Shown piece by piece: positions 17,568 to 26,008 of a DNA stretch of 37,378 nucleotides. Within the stretch, counting starts at the first letter, position 1, and each line of letters opens with the position of its first letter. Origin of the DNA: Microbacteriaceae bacterium (GTDB lineage: Bacteria; Actinomycetota; Actinomycetes; Actinomycetales; Microbacteriaceae); the NCBI GenBank assembly GCA_947448845.1, contig CANFOX010000003.1, forward strand, positions 1-37,378. Reading direction: 5' to 3'. Both the position numbers and the translations under genes were made by a program. The notes beneath the pieces are model-generated. The model saw only the letters and a program-made list of their open reading frames with translations. It did not search any database and had not been told where the DNA came from.

Positions 17568-18269
17568 TTAGCTCAGCGAAACCTTCTTGGTGGCAAGGTC
17601 GTAAACACCATGGGTAATTATGAGTTCGCCCTTATCGAAAGCCTCTTTAAGAATGTCGCTCTGATCGAGAAGTTGAATCGAGCTCTGAACCGAGTTTGCA
17701 CTGACAGCCTCGGCAAGAGTGTGGCCAGCAGGCAAGCCTTTTAGCGCAGGAAGAATGCGCTCGACCAGGCCGGTAACGTGACCGCCAGGCATTACGCCCG
17801 AGGCCAAGGTTGCCTCTGAAGCCTTGACGGCACCGCAAAGACTGTGGCCTAGAACTACGATTACCTGAACGCCAAGGTGCTCAACTGCGTATTCCAAACT
17901 TCCTAGAACGTCATCATCAACAACGTTTCCAGCATTTCTAACAACGAACAGGTTGGCTGGGGTTAGGTCAAATAGTTCATCTGGCTGAACCCGTGAGTCT
18001 GCACAACCAAGCACGGCGGCGATTGGCCATTGACCATCGATTGCCTTTGCACCCTTTGGTGCGTACGACCAGCGAATTGGCTTTCCCTTCGCCCAGCGAA
18101 TGTTTCCGCGACGCAAGAATGCAATCACGCGGCCTGGTTCGATTACCTTGCCATCTGGGCGAGCACCCCAAGCTGCGGCGGATGAGAAAATATTTGGAAT
18201 GAACGCGGCAACAGCAGCCGCCGAAGCGCCAACAATTGCCTTACGACGAGATACTTCTGCTTTCAACAT
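17568..18269 (-). CDS. Beta-class carbonic anhydrase with Tat-type signal peptide
   Basis: SRRKAIVGASAAAVAAFIPNIFSSAAAWGA leader; zinc-site motifs AVLGCADSRVQ and VLGHSLCGAV; start at second ATG (18269) fits RBS AGGAAC. Confidence 0.92.
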   Translation of the reverse strand: MLKAEVSRRKAIVGASAAAVAAFIPNIFSSAAAWGARPDGKVIEPGRVIAFLRRGNIRWAKGKPIRWSYAPKGAKAIDGQWPIAAVLGCADSRVQPDELFDLTPANLFVVRNAGNVVDDDVLGSLEYAVEHLGVQVIVVLGHSLCGAVKASEATLASGVMPGGHVTGLVERILPALKGLPAGHTLAEAVSANSVQSSIQLLDQSDILKEAFDKGELIITHGVYDLATKKVSLS

Positions 18270-18289
18270 ATGTGTTCCTATCAACTATT

Positions 18290-18304
18290 TGGGGGAATCC
18301 CCCA
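18290..18304. promoter_or_regulatory. 15-nt palindrome TGGGGGAATCCCCCA upstream of carbonic anhydrase
   Basis: Perfect odd-centred palindrome 21 bp upstream of start codon. Confidence 0.5.
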
Positions 18305-18361
18305 CGCCTATAACTTACTAAACCCAAGTTCTATATTTGCCTAACTAACAGTTAAAAAGTT

Positions 18362-18397
18362 AAAAAAAGCCCGAGCCTTTCGGCCCGGGCTTTTTTT
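18362..18397. terminator. Bidirectional intrinsic terminator
   Basis: AAAAAAAGCCCGAGCC-TTTC-GGCCCGGGCTTTTTTT. Confidence 0.93.
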
Positions 18398-18404
18398 GTT
18401 GGTT

Positions 18405-20795
18405 CTATAGCGAAACGTTGAAGGTTACTACTACGTTTCTTGCCGATGAAGACGACTTAGCCTTTCCGCTGTTGTTCACAGTGGTGAAGCTGGCGGTTAC
18501 GCCAAGAGTCTTCAGGTAAGCAGCTACTGCCTTGGCACGCGAAGTTGCACGCTTTTTGTCAAGTGCAGTTGCTGAACCATAGGTGTTTGCAATGACGCGA
18601 AGTGCTACTGGGGTCAGGCTGGTGCCGTTTACCAGTTCGCGCAACTTGTGCTTCTCGGTTGAGGTTAGCTTCACAGAACCGAAAGCGAACTTGACCGCCT
18701 TCGAGGTTACAAGAAGTGTTCCGGCCGAGTTGGCGCCAATCGAGGCTGACAGCAAGTTGTTCATAGTTGAAACTGCGTTGAGCTGCAACACGAAGGTTCC
18801 CTTGGCCAGCGAAACTGGAAGTTTAGCGACGAAGCTAACCTTTCCGTTCGCATCGGCAACTGCGCTGCCGATGCTTGTAGCGGTTCCGCTTACATAGAGA
18901 CGAGCACGGCTTCCAGCTTTTAGACCGGTAGCAGAGACCGCAACCTTGTTACCAGCGTAAATAACCAGCTGGTTAGAGGTGTTTAGCGGCAAAGCCAAAC
19001 CAAGGCTGTCAAGAGACTTGAACGTTACCAAGGTTCCTGCGGCGCTGGCGCGGAACACACCGCTGCTGGCGGTAGGAACTGCGATTGCGCCAAGGCTTGA
19101 CTGATTGTCGAGAATCGAAACTGCACCGGCAGAAAGGCTGCTTGGAACCTGATCAAGAGCCGGGGTGCCCAGGCTGTTGGTTGGGGTGACGGTCGAAGCC
19201 GAAACGGTAGCAGTTGAGAAACCGATGTTGGTTTTAGTGCTCACTCGGAAGTAGTAGCCCACAGAGTTTGCCAAACCAGTCACACGAATGCTCGGGTTGG
19301 TTGACGCGGTGTGAACGAAAGTGTTCCAGGTGCTTGAGGTGCTGGCGCGGTATTCAACCTTGTAATCGCTAATGGTTTGACCGTGTAGGTCTGCCGTTAG
19401 CGGTGCGGTCCATCCGAGGTCTACTGCACTGTTGTTTGGCGAACCAATCAAGTTCAGCGGGCCACCAGGAAGCGGATTAGGAGTTACTGCATCTGCGGTT
19501 GAAATACCGGTTTGGTCATCGCCTTCGATGTTCACGGCGCGAACGCGGAACAGGTAGGCGGTGCCATTGGTAAGGCCGGTGATGGTTGCGGTTTCCAGTA
19601 CCGAATTGGTATCAACGGTGGTGTGAGTCGAAGTCCAACTTCCACTACTGGCCAAACGGTAATCAACGTAGTAATTGGTGATCGGCGAACCGCCGTTGCT
19701 TGCCTTAGTCCAGGTAAGTGTTACCTGAGAATCTGCAGGAGTTGCGGTCAGCGCGGTCGACGGAGCTGGGCGAGTTAGCGGAATGACCGGAACAACTAGC
19801 TCACGCACTGCTCCGTAAACGGTGCTTGCCGAAAGCAGGCTTACCGAAATGCGAACGTTGTAAGAAGTGCCTGGCACAAAGTTTGCGCTGCCGAAAACAA
19901 CTGAGCCGCTTACCGGGTAAGTGGTGATGTAGCTGTGTGCAGAAGTCCAAGCTTCAGTGGTTGCTTTGTATTCGATCTTCACTTTACCTGCGGCACTTGG
20001 AAGAATCGTTGGGTCTTCGAAAGCCACGCGAATCTGAGGGGTTCCGAATTCAACACCGTGAACGGTGTCGGCAACAACGCTTTCAACAATGCCAGGAAGC
20101 GTGTTCGCGGCAGGTGTGATGATGTCTGAACGAGGCGAAAGTGCAGAGTAACCAGAGCTGTTCTTGGTCTTCACCGCAAACTGCCAAGTGTGGCCGGTGG
20201 TTACGGTGTAATCGTCGTTGGCTGCAATGCTAGATGCCTCTACATAACCTGGCGAAGCGATTGCCGAGCCGTCTTTGTAAACATAGATGAGCGCTTTTTT
20301 GTAGTCTCCAGCGCTAAGGGCAGTGTCTTGATCCCAAACCAGGTGAACATTCAATCCAGAACCAGTTGTAGTAACAACCGGAGCATCAGCCGGCGCTGAG
20401 GGAACCGTTACAAGTCTTGTGACCCATCCCGACTCGTAGCGAGTGCCGTTGTCTTGGAAAGACTTTACGCGCACGTCGTAAGACAGGTCGTCGGTGAGAC
20501 CCGTGAAGTCTTTGGTGGTAGGCACATTGGCGTTTGCAACATCAGCAGAAGCCAAATCTGGTAGCCAAGTGCTTGAAGTGGTTGCCTTGTACTGAAAAAT
20601 AAGTCCGGTACGGGCAATTGAGCCACTTCCTGCGCCGACGTCAAAGTGCAACGTTCCTGCGTTGTAAGTGGTGGTGTAGGACGGTGTCGGCGGGGTGCCG
20701 TTGGCGGCCTGTGCAGGCGCGGAAACGACAAGCGCCGAGAAAATGGTTGCGACCGCGGCAATGATGCCGGCAACCTTACGTTTTGTCTGAAGCAT
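18405..20795 (-). CDS. Secreted multi-fibronectin type III protein with C-terminal OmpA-like domain
   Basis: Signal peptide ...VVSAPAQAA; repeated FnIII motifs (PASNGGSPITNYYVDYRL-type, TITGLTNGTAYLFRVRAVN); C-terminal LDKKRATSRAKAVAAYLKTLGV. Confidence 0.88.
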   Translation of the reverse strand: MLQTKRKVAGIIAAVATIFSALVVSAPAQAANGTPPTPSYTTTYNAGTLHFDVGAGSGSIARTGLIFQYKATTSSTWLPDLASADVANANVPTTKDFTGLTDDLSYDVRVKSFQDNGTRYESGWVTRLVTVPSAPADAPVVTTTGSGLNVHLVWDQDTALSAGDYKKALIYVYKDGSAIASPGYVEASSIAANDDYTVTTGHTWQFAVKTKNSSGYSALSPRSDIITPAANTLPGIVESVVADTVHGVEFGTPQIRVAFEDPTILPSAAGKVKIEYKATTEAWTSAHSYITTYPVSGSVVFGSANFVPGTSYNVRISVSLLSASTVYGAVRELVVPVIPLTRPAPSTALTATPADSQVTLTWTKASNGGSPITNYYVDYRLASSGSWTSTHTTVDTNSVLETATITGLTNGTAYLFRVRAVNIEGDDQTGISTADAVTPNPLPGGPLNLIGSPNNSAVDLGWTAPLTADLHGQTISDYKVEYRASTSSTWNTFVHTASTNPSIRVTGLANSVGYYFRVSTKTNIGFSTATVSASTVTPTNSLGTPALDQVPSSLSAGAVSILDNQSSLGAIAVPTASSGVFRASAAGTLVTFKSLDSLGLALPLNTSNQLVIYAGNKVAVSATGLKAGSRARLYVSGTATSIGSAVADANGKVSFVAKLPVSLAKGTFVLQLNAVSTMNNLLSASIGANSAGTLLVTSKAVKFAFGSVKLTSTEKHKLRELVNGTSLTPVALRVIANTYGSATALDKKRATSRAKAVAAYLKTLGVTASFTTVNNSGKAKSSSSARNVVVTFNVSL

Positions 20796-20818
20796 TGAGC
20801 TTCTCCCCTTTCTTAGGT

Positions 20819-20835
20819 GATACCTCTAAGGTATC
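20819..20835. promoter_or_regulatory. 7-bp inverted repeat GATACCT-CTA-AGGTATC in leader of FnIII/OmpA-like gene
   Basis: Read directly; ~24 bp upstream of start codon, before SD AAAGGGGAG. Confidence 0.45.
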
Positions 20836-20892
20836 GCTAAAGACTGACGTTGGCGAGAATTGTTACGAAAACTTGAGGTAAAGTTTTGGCGC

Positions 20893-21828
20893 CTAAACGC
20901 CAGCGTCGTCGAGTGCCATGAGTTCGGTGGCGTCGAGCTCAACCTCAACCATGATCGACCTGAGTTGTTCAACAGTTCGGGCGCTGGCAATTGGCACCGC
21001 AACCGTAGGTTGGGCGCGCAGCCAAGCCAATGCAATTGCGGATGGTGTTACCTGGCGAGACGCAGCGATTGACTCGACAACCGCCAAAACCTTGTAGCCC
21101 TTCTCGTTGGCATAACCCTCGGCACCTTGAGATCGTTTAGAGTCAACTGTTACTCCTGGCTGATATTTGCCAGTCAAAAAGCCAGCTGCCAAAGAATAAT
21201 AGGGGATGCCCTGAAGGCCCGTCTCGGCGAGCACCGGGGCGGCATCCGCCTCATATTCAAATCGCGAAACCAAGTTGTATTCGTTTTGCAAAGCCACATA
21301 AGAAGAAAGCCCCAAATCGCGGCTAACGGCGAGCGCCTCTTTCAACCTGGCACCGCTGTAGTTAGAAGCGGCAATGTAGCGAACCTTGCCGGCTTTCACC
21401 AGCGAGTCGAAGGCGGTGAGAGTTTCAACCAGAGAAACGCTTTGGTCGTCGGCGTGTGCGTAGTAAAGGTCTATGTAGTCGGTGTTGAGTCGGCGAAGCG
21501 AGTCGTCTGCCGCAGCAACAATATTGGATGCGGTGAGCCCAGGTCGGCTAGAAAGTTTAGAAACCTTGGTGGCAATAATGATGTCGGCTCGGCGACCTGA
21601 CCGCATGGCCCAGTTGCCAATCACCGACTCGCTTTCACCACCCTGGTTTCCAGGAGCCCACTCAGAGTAAACATCGGCGGTGTCAATGAAGTTGCCGCCG
21701 GCATCAACGAACTCGCTGATTACCTCGTGCGACTGGGCTTCATCGGCGCTCCAGCCAAACACGTTGCCGCCCAAACAAAGGCTGGAAAGTTGAAGGTCGG
21801 TGTTGTTCAGGTTTATGCGTTCGCTCAT
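20893..21828 (-). CDS. Aldo/keto reductase
   Basis: LCLGGNVFGWSADE, FIDTADVYSEW, YIDLYYAHADD, ALAWLRAQPTVAVPIASAR; start ATG 21828 (MSERINLNN) preferred. Confidence 0.93.
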   Translation of the reverse strand: MSERINLNNTDLQLSSLCLGGNVFGWSADEAQSHEVISEFVDAGGNFIDTADVYSEWAPGNQGGESESVIGNWAMRSGRRADIIIATKVSKLSSRPGLTASNIVAAADDSLRRLNTDYIDLYYAHADDQSVSLVETLTAFDSLVKAGKVRYIAASNYSGARLKEALAVSRDLGLSSYVALQNEYNLVSRFEYEADAAPVLAETGLQGIPYYSLAAGFLTGKYQPGVTVDSKRSQGAEGYANEKGYKVLAVVESIAASRQVTPSAIALAWLRAQPTVAVPIASARTVEQLRSIMVEVELDATELMALDDAGV

Positions 21829-21923
21829 ACCGCTATTTTGCACCATCTATTGGGTACTAAGACACGGTTTATTTTCAGCGACTATTCAGTAGCTTCACAG
21901 AAATCACTGCCAAGGTTTCACCT

Positions 21924-23807
21924 ATGACTGAACTGATAGCCCGCTTCAAAACCAACCGCAGCTGGAACCTCTCGGTTATTTCACTAGGTGTAATCTCTGG
22001 TGTTCTCTATCTATTCAATCTGGCAGGCGGCCAGCGCTCTGAGTACTACGCGTCAATTGCCGTCAGCATGAGCAAATCGTTCAGTAACTTCTTTTTTGGT
22101 GCTCTCGATGGCGCCGGCAACCTAACCCTCGACAAGATTCCTGGTTCTTACTGGATGCCGGCCATTTTTGTGAAACTCTTCGGCATGAGCACCTGGTCGG
22201 TAAACGCACCTAACGCTATTGCCACGGTTGGGCTGGTGTTGGTGATGGCCTTCACCGCCAAGCGCCTATTTGGCAACACCGCGGGAATAATTGCCGGGGT
22301 GCTCATTGCCGCAACGCCAATAATCACGGCGGTGGCTCGATCGAACCAGCCTGAGACCTTCTTCTTGCTTATGCTCGGTCTGGCGCTGAACCGAGCGGTT
22401 GCAGCCTTTCAAGCAAATAGCCGACGCTCGCTAATTGCCGCTGGCGCATGGATAGCCGCAGCATTTCACATGTACATGATCGAAGCCTGGGCGGTTTGGC
22501 CAGCCCTGATTATTGCTTGGTTCTTCACTGAGCAAAAACTTCTTAAAAAGGTAACCGACCTTGCCATCGCTGGGTCAATCAGCCTAGCTCTCTCGCTGGT
22601 TTGGATAGTTACAGTTTGGCTAATTCCAGCTTCAAACCGCCCCTACATTGGCGGCACCTACCACAACAACCCGTGGGAGATGGTGTTCGGCTATAACGCC
22701 CTGGGCCGCTTCTCGGCTACCTCCGAAGCCAATAGCACCACAGTAACGGGATTGGATTACAGAACTTTCACTCCGCCATTCGGAGGAACCGCAGGCATCG
22801 GCCGCATGTTCAACAACCAGGTTGCGGGCCAGATATCGTGGCTGATTCCGGCCACGGTGGTTGCCATCATCCTGTTGATTTGGATGAAGCAAAACCGAGC
22901 CCTAACTATTTTTCTTGGATCTTGGTTCGCGGTTTTCTTTGCAATGTTTTCGGCAGTGGCAGGAATGCACCAGTTCTATGTGAGTTCGCTCGCAATTCCA
23001 ATGGCGCTTCTGATAGCCATGGCGATTGGCGCCGCCCTAAGGGTTAATAAGCCTTGGCTGCTATTGCTGTTGGCAGCACCAACCGTAATTTGGAGCGCGG
23101 GCATGTCTCAGCTCTACCCCGGTTACTTCACCTCTCTGCCTTATGTGCAGGCAGGGCTGTTGGTTGTGGCAATCGGGTTGATTCTGTTTGCCGGCGAAAA
23201 CGCCCAGAAAAATTGGCAGAAAGTTTTGGTTGCATTTTCAGTTACGGCTGCAATGACCCTAACCCCGCTGGCTTGGTCGGTGGATGTAACCAATCACCCG
23301 AGTTCGATTAACCCAGCCGCCGGCCCAACCGAACTGCAATTCGGTGGCTTCGCCGGTCGCCCCGGCATGGGTGGTCGCCCGGGTGGAAACTTCGGTGGCC
23401 CCGGAATGGGTGGTCGCCCGGGTGGCGCACCTGCCGGTGGGTTTGGCCAACAAGACAACACTGCGCTACTCAAGTACCTTCAGACAAATCGCGGCGAGTT
23501 CAAGTACCTATTGGTTACCTTTGGAGCCCAAACTGCTGCCAGTTTTACCACCGCCACCGGCGACAACATTTTGCCAATTGGCGGTTTTGACGGCCAAGAC
23601 CCATCCCCAACTCTTGCTCAATTCAAGAAAATGGTGAAGGCGGGCGAGATCAAATTCGTCTTAATGGGCGGTCAAGGCCGTGGCCCGGGTGGTCAGACTC
23701 AAACTGGGGTTGGCAGCCAAATTCAAAACTGGGTTACTAGCAACTGCAAGGTTGATGTGAACGCACCGACTGGCGCAGGTCTATACGATTGCTCGCCAAG
23801 CTACTAG
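21924..23807 (+). CDS. Glycosyltransferase family 39 / ArnT-like membrane glycosyltransferase with Gly-rich insert (YkcB-like)
   Basis: YYASIAVSMSKSFSNFFFGALDGAGNLTLDKIPGSYWMPAIFVKLFGMSTW; polytopic; GGRPGGNFGGPGMGGRPGG insert. Confidence 0.88.
   Translation: MTELIARFKTNRSWNLSVISLGVISGVLYLFNLAGGQRSEYYASIAVSMSKSFSNFFFGALDGAGNLTLDKIPGSYWMPAIFVKLFGMSTWSVNAPNAIATVGLVLVMAFTAKRLFGNTAGIIAGVLIAATPIITAVARSNQPETFFLLMLGLALNRAVAAFQANSRRSLIAAGAWIAAAFHMYMIEAWAVWPALIIAWFFTEQKLLKKVTDLAIAGSISLALSLVWIVTVWLIPASNRPYIGGTYHNNPWEMVFGYNALGRFSATSEANSTTVTGLDYRTFTPPFGGTAGIGRMFNNQVAGQISWLIPATVVAIILLIWMKQNRALTIFLGSWFAVFFAMFSAVAGMHQFYVSSLAIPMALLIAMAIGAALRVNKPWLLLLLAAPTVIWSAGMSQLYPGYFTSLPYVQAGLLVVAIGLILFAGENAQKNWQKVLVAFSVTAAMTLTPLAWSVDVTNHPSSINPAAGPTELQFGGFAGRPGMGGRPGGNFGGPGMGGRPGGAPAGGFGQQDNTALLKYLQTNRGEFKYLLVTFGAQTAASFTTATGDNILPIGGFDGQDPSPTLAQFKKMVKAGEIKFVLMGGQGRGPGGQTQTGVGSQIQNWVTSNCKVDVNAPTGAGLYDCSPSY
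23360..23425 (+). repeat. Two 27-bp near-identical copies (39-bp offset) in Gly-rich coding segment
   Basis: CCCCGG[C/A]ATGGGTGGTCGCCCGGGTGG at 23360-23386 and 23399-23425. Confidence 0.9.
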
Positions 23808-24019
23808 GCGCCACCGTTTTCGCTTCGAAACACGTGAACAATCGCGTTGGCGTGACCGTGCCCCATGGAGTGATCGTTCTTCAAAAACGCCACCTGTTCC
23901 ATGTGAGTCTTGCCGGCCACTTTGGCTAACACTTTCATCCAGTGTGAAATCGGCTGCCCGTAGGTTTTTTCAATCGAAGGAAAATATGATTTTGGGCCTT
24001 TGACCTTTTCTTCGCTCAT
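23804..24019 (-). CDS. DUF4287 domain-containing protein
   Basis: YFPSIEKTYGQPISHWMKVLAK...HGHANAIVHVFR. Confidence 0.85.
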   Translation of the reverse strand: MSEEKVKGPKSYFPSIEKTYGQPISHWMKVLAKVAGKTHMEQVAFLKNDHSMGHGHANAIVHVFRSENGGA

Positions 24020-24050
24020 AGAACCATTCTGGTGGAATAAAGTCTGTCTA

Positions 24051-24077
24051 GGTGCACTTTACTTAGTTGAATGCACC
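24051..24077. promoter_or_regulatory. 27-bp interrupted palindrome between DUF4287 gene and pirin genes
   Basis: GGTGCA-cttt-ACTTAGT-tgaa-TGCACC; outer and inner repeats share the same centre (24064). Confidence 0.5.
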
Positions 24078-24094
24078 GACATAAAGGAGCCAAA

Positions 24095-25063
24095 ATGCCA
24101 GCAGTAACCGCAGACACTCTGACCCTGCCCCGGCTTGAAACCGTGGTTGGTGCGGCTCGAACCATAAAGTCGGTCACCTATGGCCCGAAGGCTTACGAGG
24201 GCGAGGGGTTTCCGGTTACTCGAGCTTTCGCCGGCATTGCGTTTGCCGACCTCGACCCGTTTATTCACATGGATCAAATGGGTGAGGTCGAGTATGCACC
24301 GATGGAACCGAAGGGAACTCCGTGGCATCCGCATCGCGGCTTTGAAACCTTTACCTACATGATTGATGGCACCTTTCAGCATCAAGACAACCACGGTGGC
24401 GGTGGCATCATTGAGGATGGCGCGACCCAATACATGACTGCAGGCGCTGGAATATTGCACATCGAAACCCCACCGGAATCACTGGTTATTTCGGGTGGCA
24501 TCTTTCACGGCATTCAGCTTTGGATCAACCTTCCAGGCGAAAAGAAGATGCTCACCCCGGCCTACCAGAGCCTCGAAGGCGAAGATGTCACTCTGCTTTC
24601 AAGTGCCGATGGCGGGGCGCTCATTCGAGTGCTGGCTGGCGAAATCGACGGCCACACCGGGCCAGGTAAATCGCAAACCCCGATGTCGATTGCGCACATA
24701 ACCCTTGCCCCGGGGGCCTCGGTTTCTATTCCGTGGAACCCCATGTTCAACGCGCTGGCTTTCGCGCTGGCGGGTTCTGGCTCGGTTGGTGAAGGTGCCG
24801 CCGCTGCTCCCATTCACGAGAGTGGGCTGGCGGTGTTTGGCGCGGGCGACCGCGTAGTGCTTACCGCAGATGCAAAACAAGACGCCCGCACCGGCGCGCT
24901 CGAGATCTTCTTGCTTGGCGGCAAACCAATTCGCGAGCCGGTAGTGCACTACGGGCCGTTTGTGATGAACGACAAGGCGGGCGTGGTTCAAGCCATGGAG
25001 GATTACCACTTCGGTCGCTTCGGCCAGATTCCACCTGACGCAATTCAGCCCTATCGCGGGTAG
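24095..25063 (+). CDS. Pirin family protein
   Basis: WHPHRGFETFTYMIDG, MTAGAGILHIE; RBS AAAGGAG before ATG 24095. Confidence 0.92.
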   Translation: MPAVTADTLTLPRLETVVGAARTIKSVTYGPKAYEGEGFPVTRAFAGIAFADLDPFIHMDQMGEVEYAPMEPKGTPWHPHRGFETFTYMIDGTFQHQDNHGGGGIIEDGATQYMTAGAGILHIETPPESLVISGGIFHGIQLWINLPGEKKMLTPAYQSLEGEDVTLLSSADGGALIRVLAGEIDGHTGPGKSQTPMSIAHITLAPGASVSIPWNPMFNALAFALAGSGSVGEGAAAAPIHESGLAVFGAGDRVVLTADAKQDARTGALEIFLLGGKPIREPVVHYGPFVMNDKAGVVQAMEDYHFGRFGQIPPDAIQPYRG

Positions 25064-25072
25064 ATTAGCCAC

Positions 25073-25951
25073 ATGTTGCTTGAACCTCGGTTGGTGAAAC
25101 TAACCACACGCACCGAGATCGAGGTTCGCCGCCTACTGCCCCACCTGCGCCAACGCTATATTGGCGCCTGGTGCTTCGTAGATCACTTCGGCCCAACCAA
25201 TCAAACTAACGGAATGGTTGTTGCCGCTCACCCACACACCGGCTTACAAACGGCAACCTGGGTTTTCGAGGGTGAGGTGGAACACCGAGACAGTGTTGGT
25301 TCGGTGCAAGAAATCAAACCAGGCCAGCTAAACCTAATGACCGCTGGCCACGGTATTGCCCACAGTGAGCTTTCGTTGAAACGTGAGGGTAGGTTGCACG
25401 CCGTGCAACTTTGGATTGCCCTGCCCGATGCCGAACGAGAACGAATTCCAGATTTCGCACATCACGCCGATTTGCCAGTGGTGAACCTTGGTGCAGCAAC
25501 AGTCAAAGTTTTTGTTGGCGAACTTCTTGGTGCCCGCTCATATGCTCGCACTTACACCAAACTGCTTGGTGCAGAAATTCGCATGCCAGCAAGTGCCTCG
25601 GTTACCGTTCCGCTAGAGGCCAACTTTGAACATGGCGTTCTAGTAGCCGAAGGAGCCGTCACCGTAAACAGTGAGCCGGTTGCGCTCAACCAAATGGAAT
25701 ATCTCGAAACCGGTCACCAGAACCTAACCCTCACAGCCACCGAAGACTGCACGCTGGTTCTGTTGGGCGGGGAACCGCTCGGCGAAAAATTACTCATGTG
25801 GTGGAACTTCATTGCCCGCAGCCACAGCGAAATAGTTGAGATGCGTCGCTCGTGGAACGCTCGCGAGCCACGGTTCGGCGAATTTTCAGACCAAATCGGT
25901 GGCTGGATTCCCGCCCCCGATTTGCCCAACGTAGAACTTCGCCCCCGCTAA
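25073..25951 (+). CDS. Pirin family protein (second, divergent copy)
   Basis: AHPHTGLQTATWVFEGEVEHRDS, LMTAGHGIAHSE. Confidence 0.92.
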   Translation: MLLEPRLVKLTTRTEIEVRRLLPHLRQRYIGAWCFVDHFGPTNQTNGMVVAAHPHTGLQTATWVFEGEVEHRDSVGSVQEIKPGQLNLMTAGHGIAHSELSLKREGRLHAVQLWIALPDAERERIPDFAHHADLPVVNLGAATVKVFVGELLGARSYARTYTKLLGAEIRMPASASVTVPLEANFEHGVLVAEGAVTVNSEPVALNQMEYLETGHQNLTLTATEDCTLVLLGGEPLGEKLLMWWNFIARSHSEIVEMRRSWNAREPRFGEFSDQIGGWIPAPDLPNVELRPR

Positions 25952-25970
25952 CCACTCAGGTTAAAGCGAA

Positions 25971-25994
25971 TCGGGCCACCCGAAGGTGACCCGA
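25971..25994 (-). terminator. Terminator-like hairpin with UUCG tetraloop (minus strand) between convergent genes
   Basis: Minus strand TCGGGTCACC-TTCG-GGTGGCCCGA, one mismatch (A/C), weak T tract. Confidence 0.6.
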
Positions 25995-26008
25995 CCCAAA
26001 GTTTTTAA

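Noticed and set aside
23340-23450. Gly-rich insert in GT39-like protein as a novel domain
   Set aside because: Glycine-rich stretches are a known feature of YkcB-like GT39 proteins, so it is listed only as a repeat.
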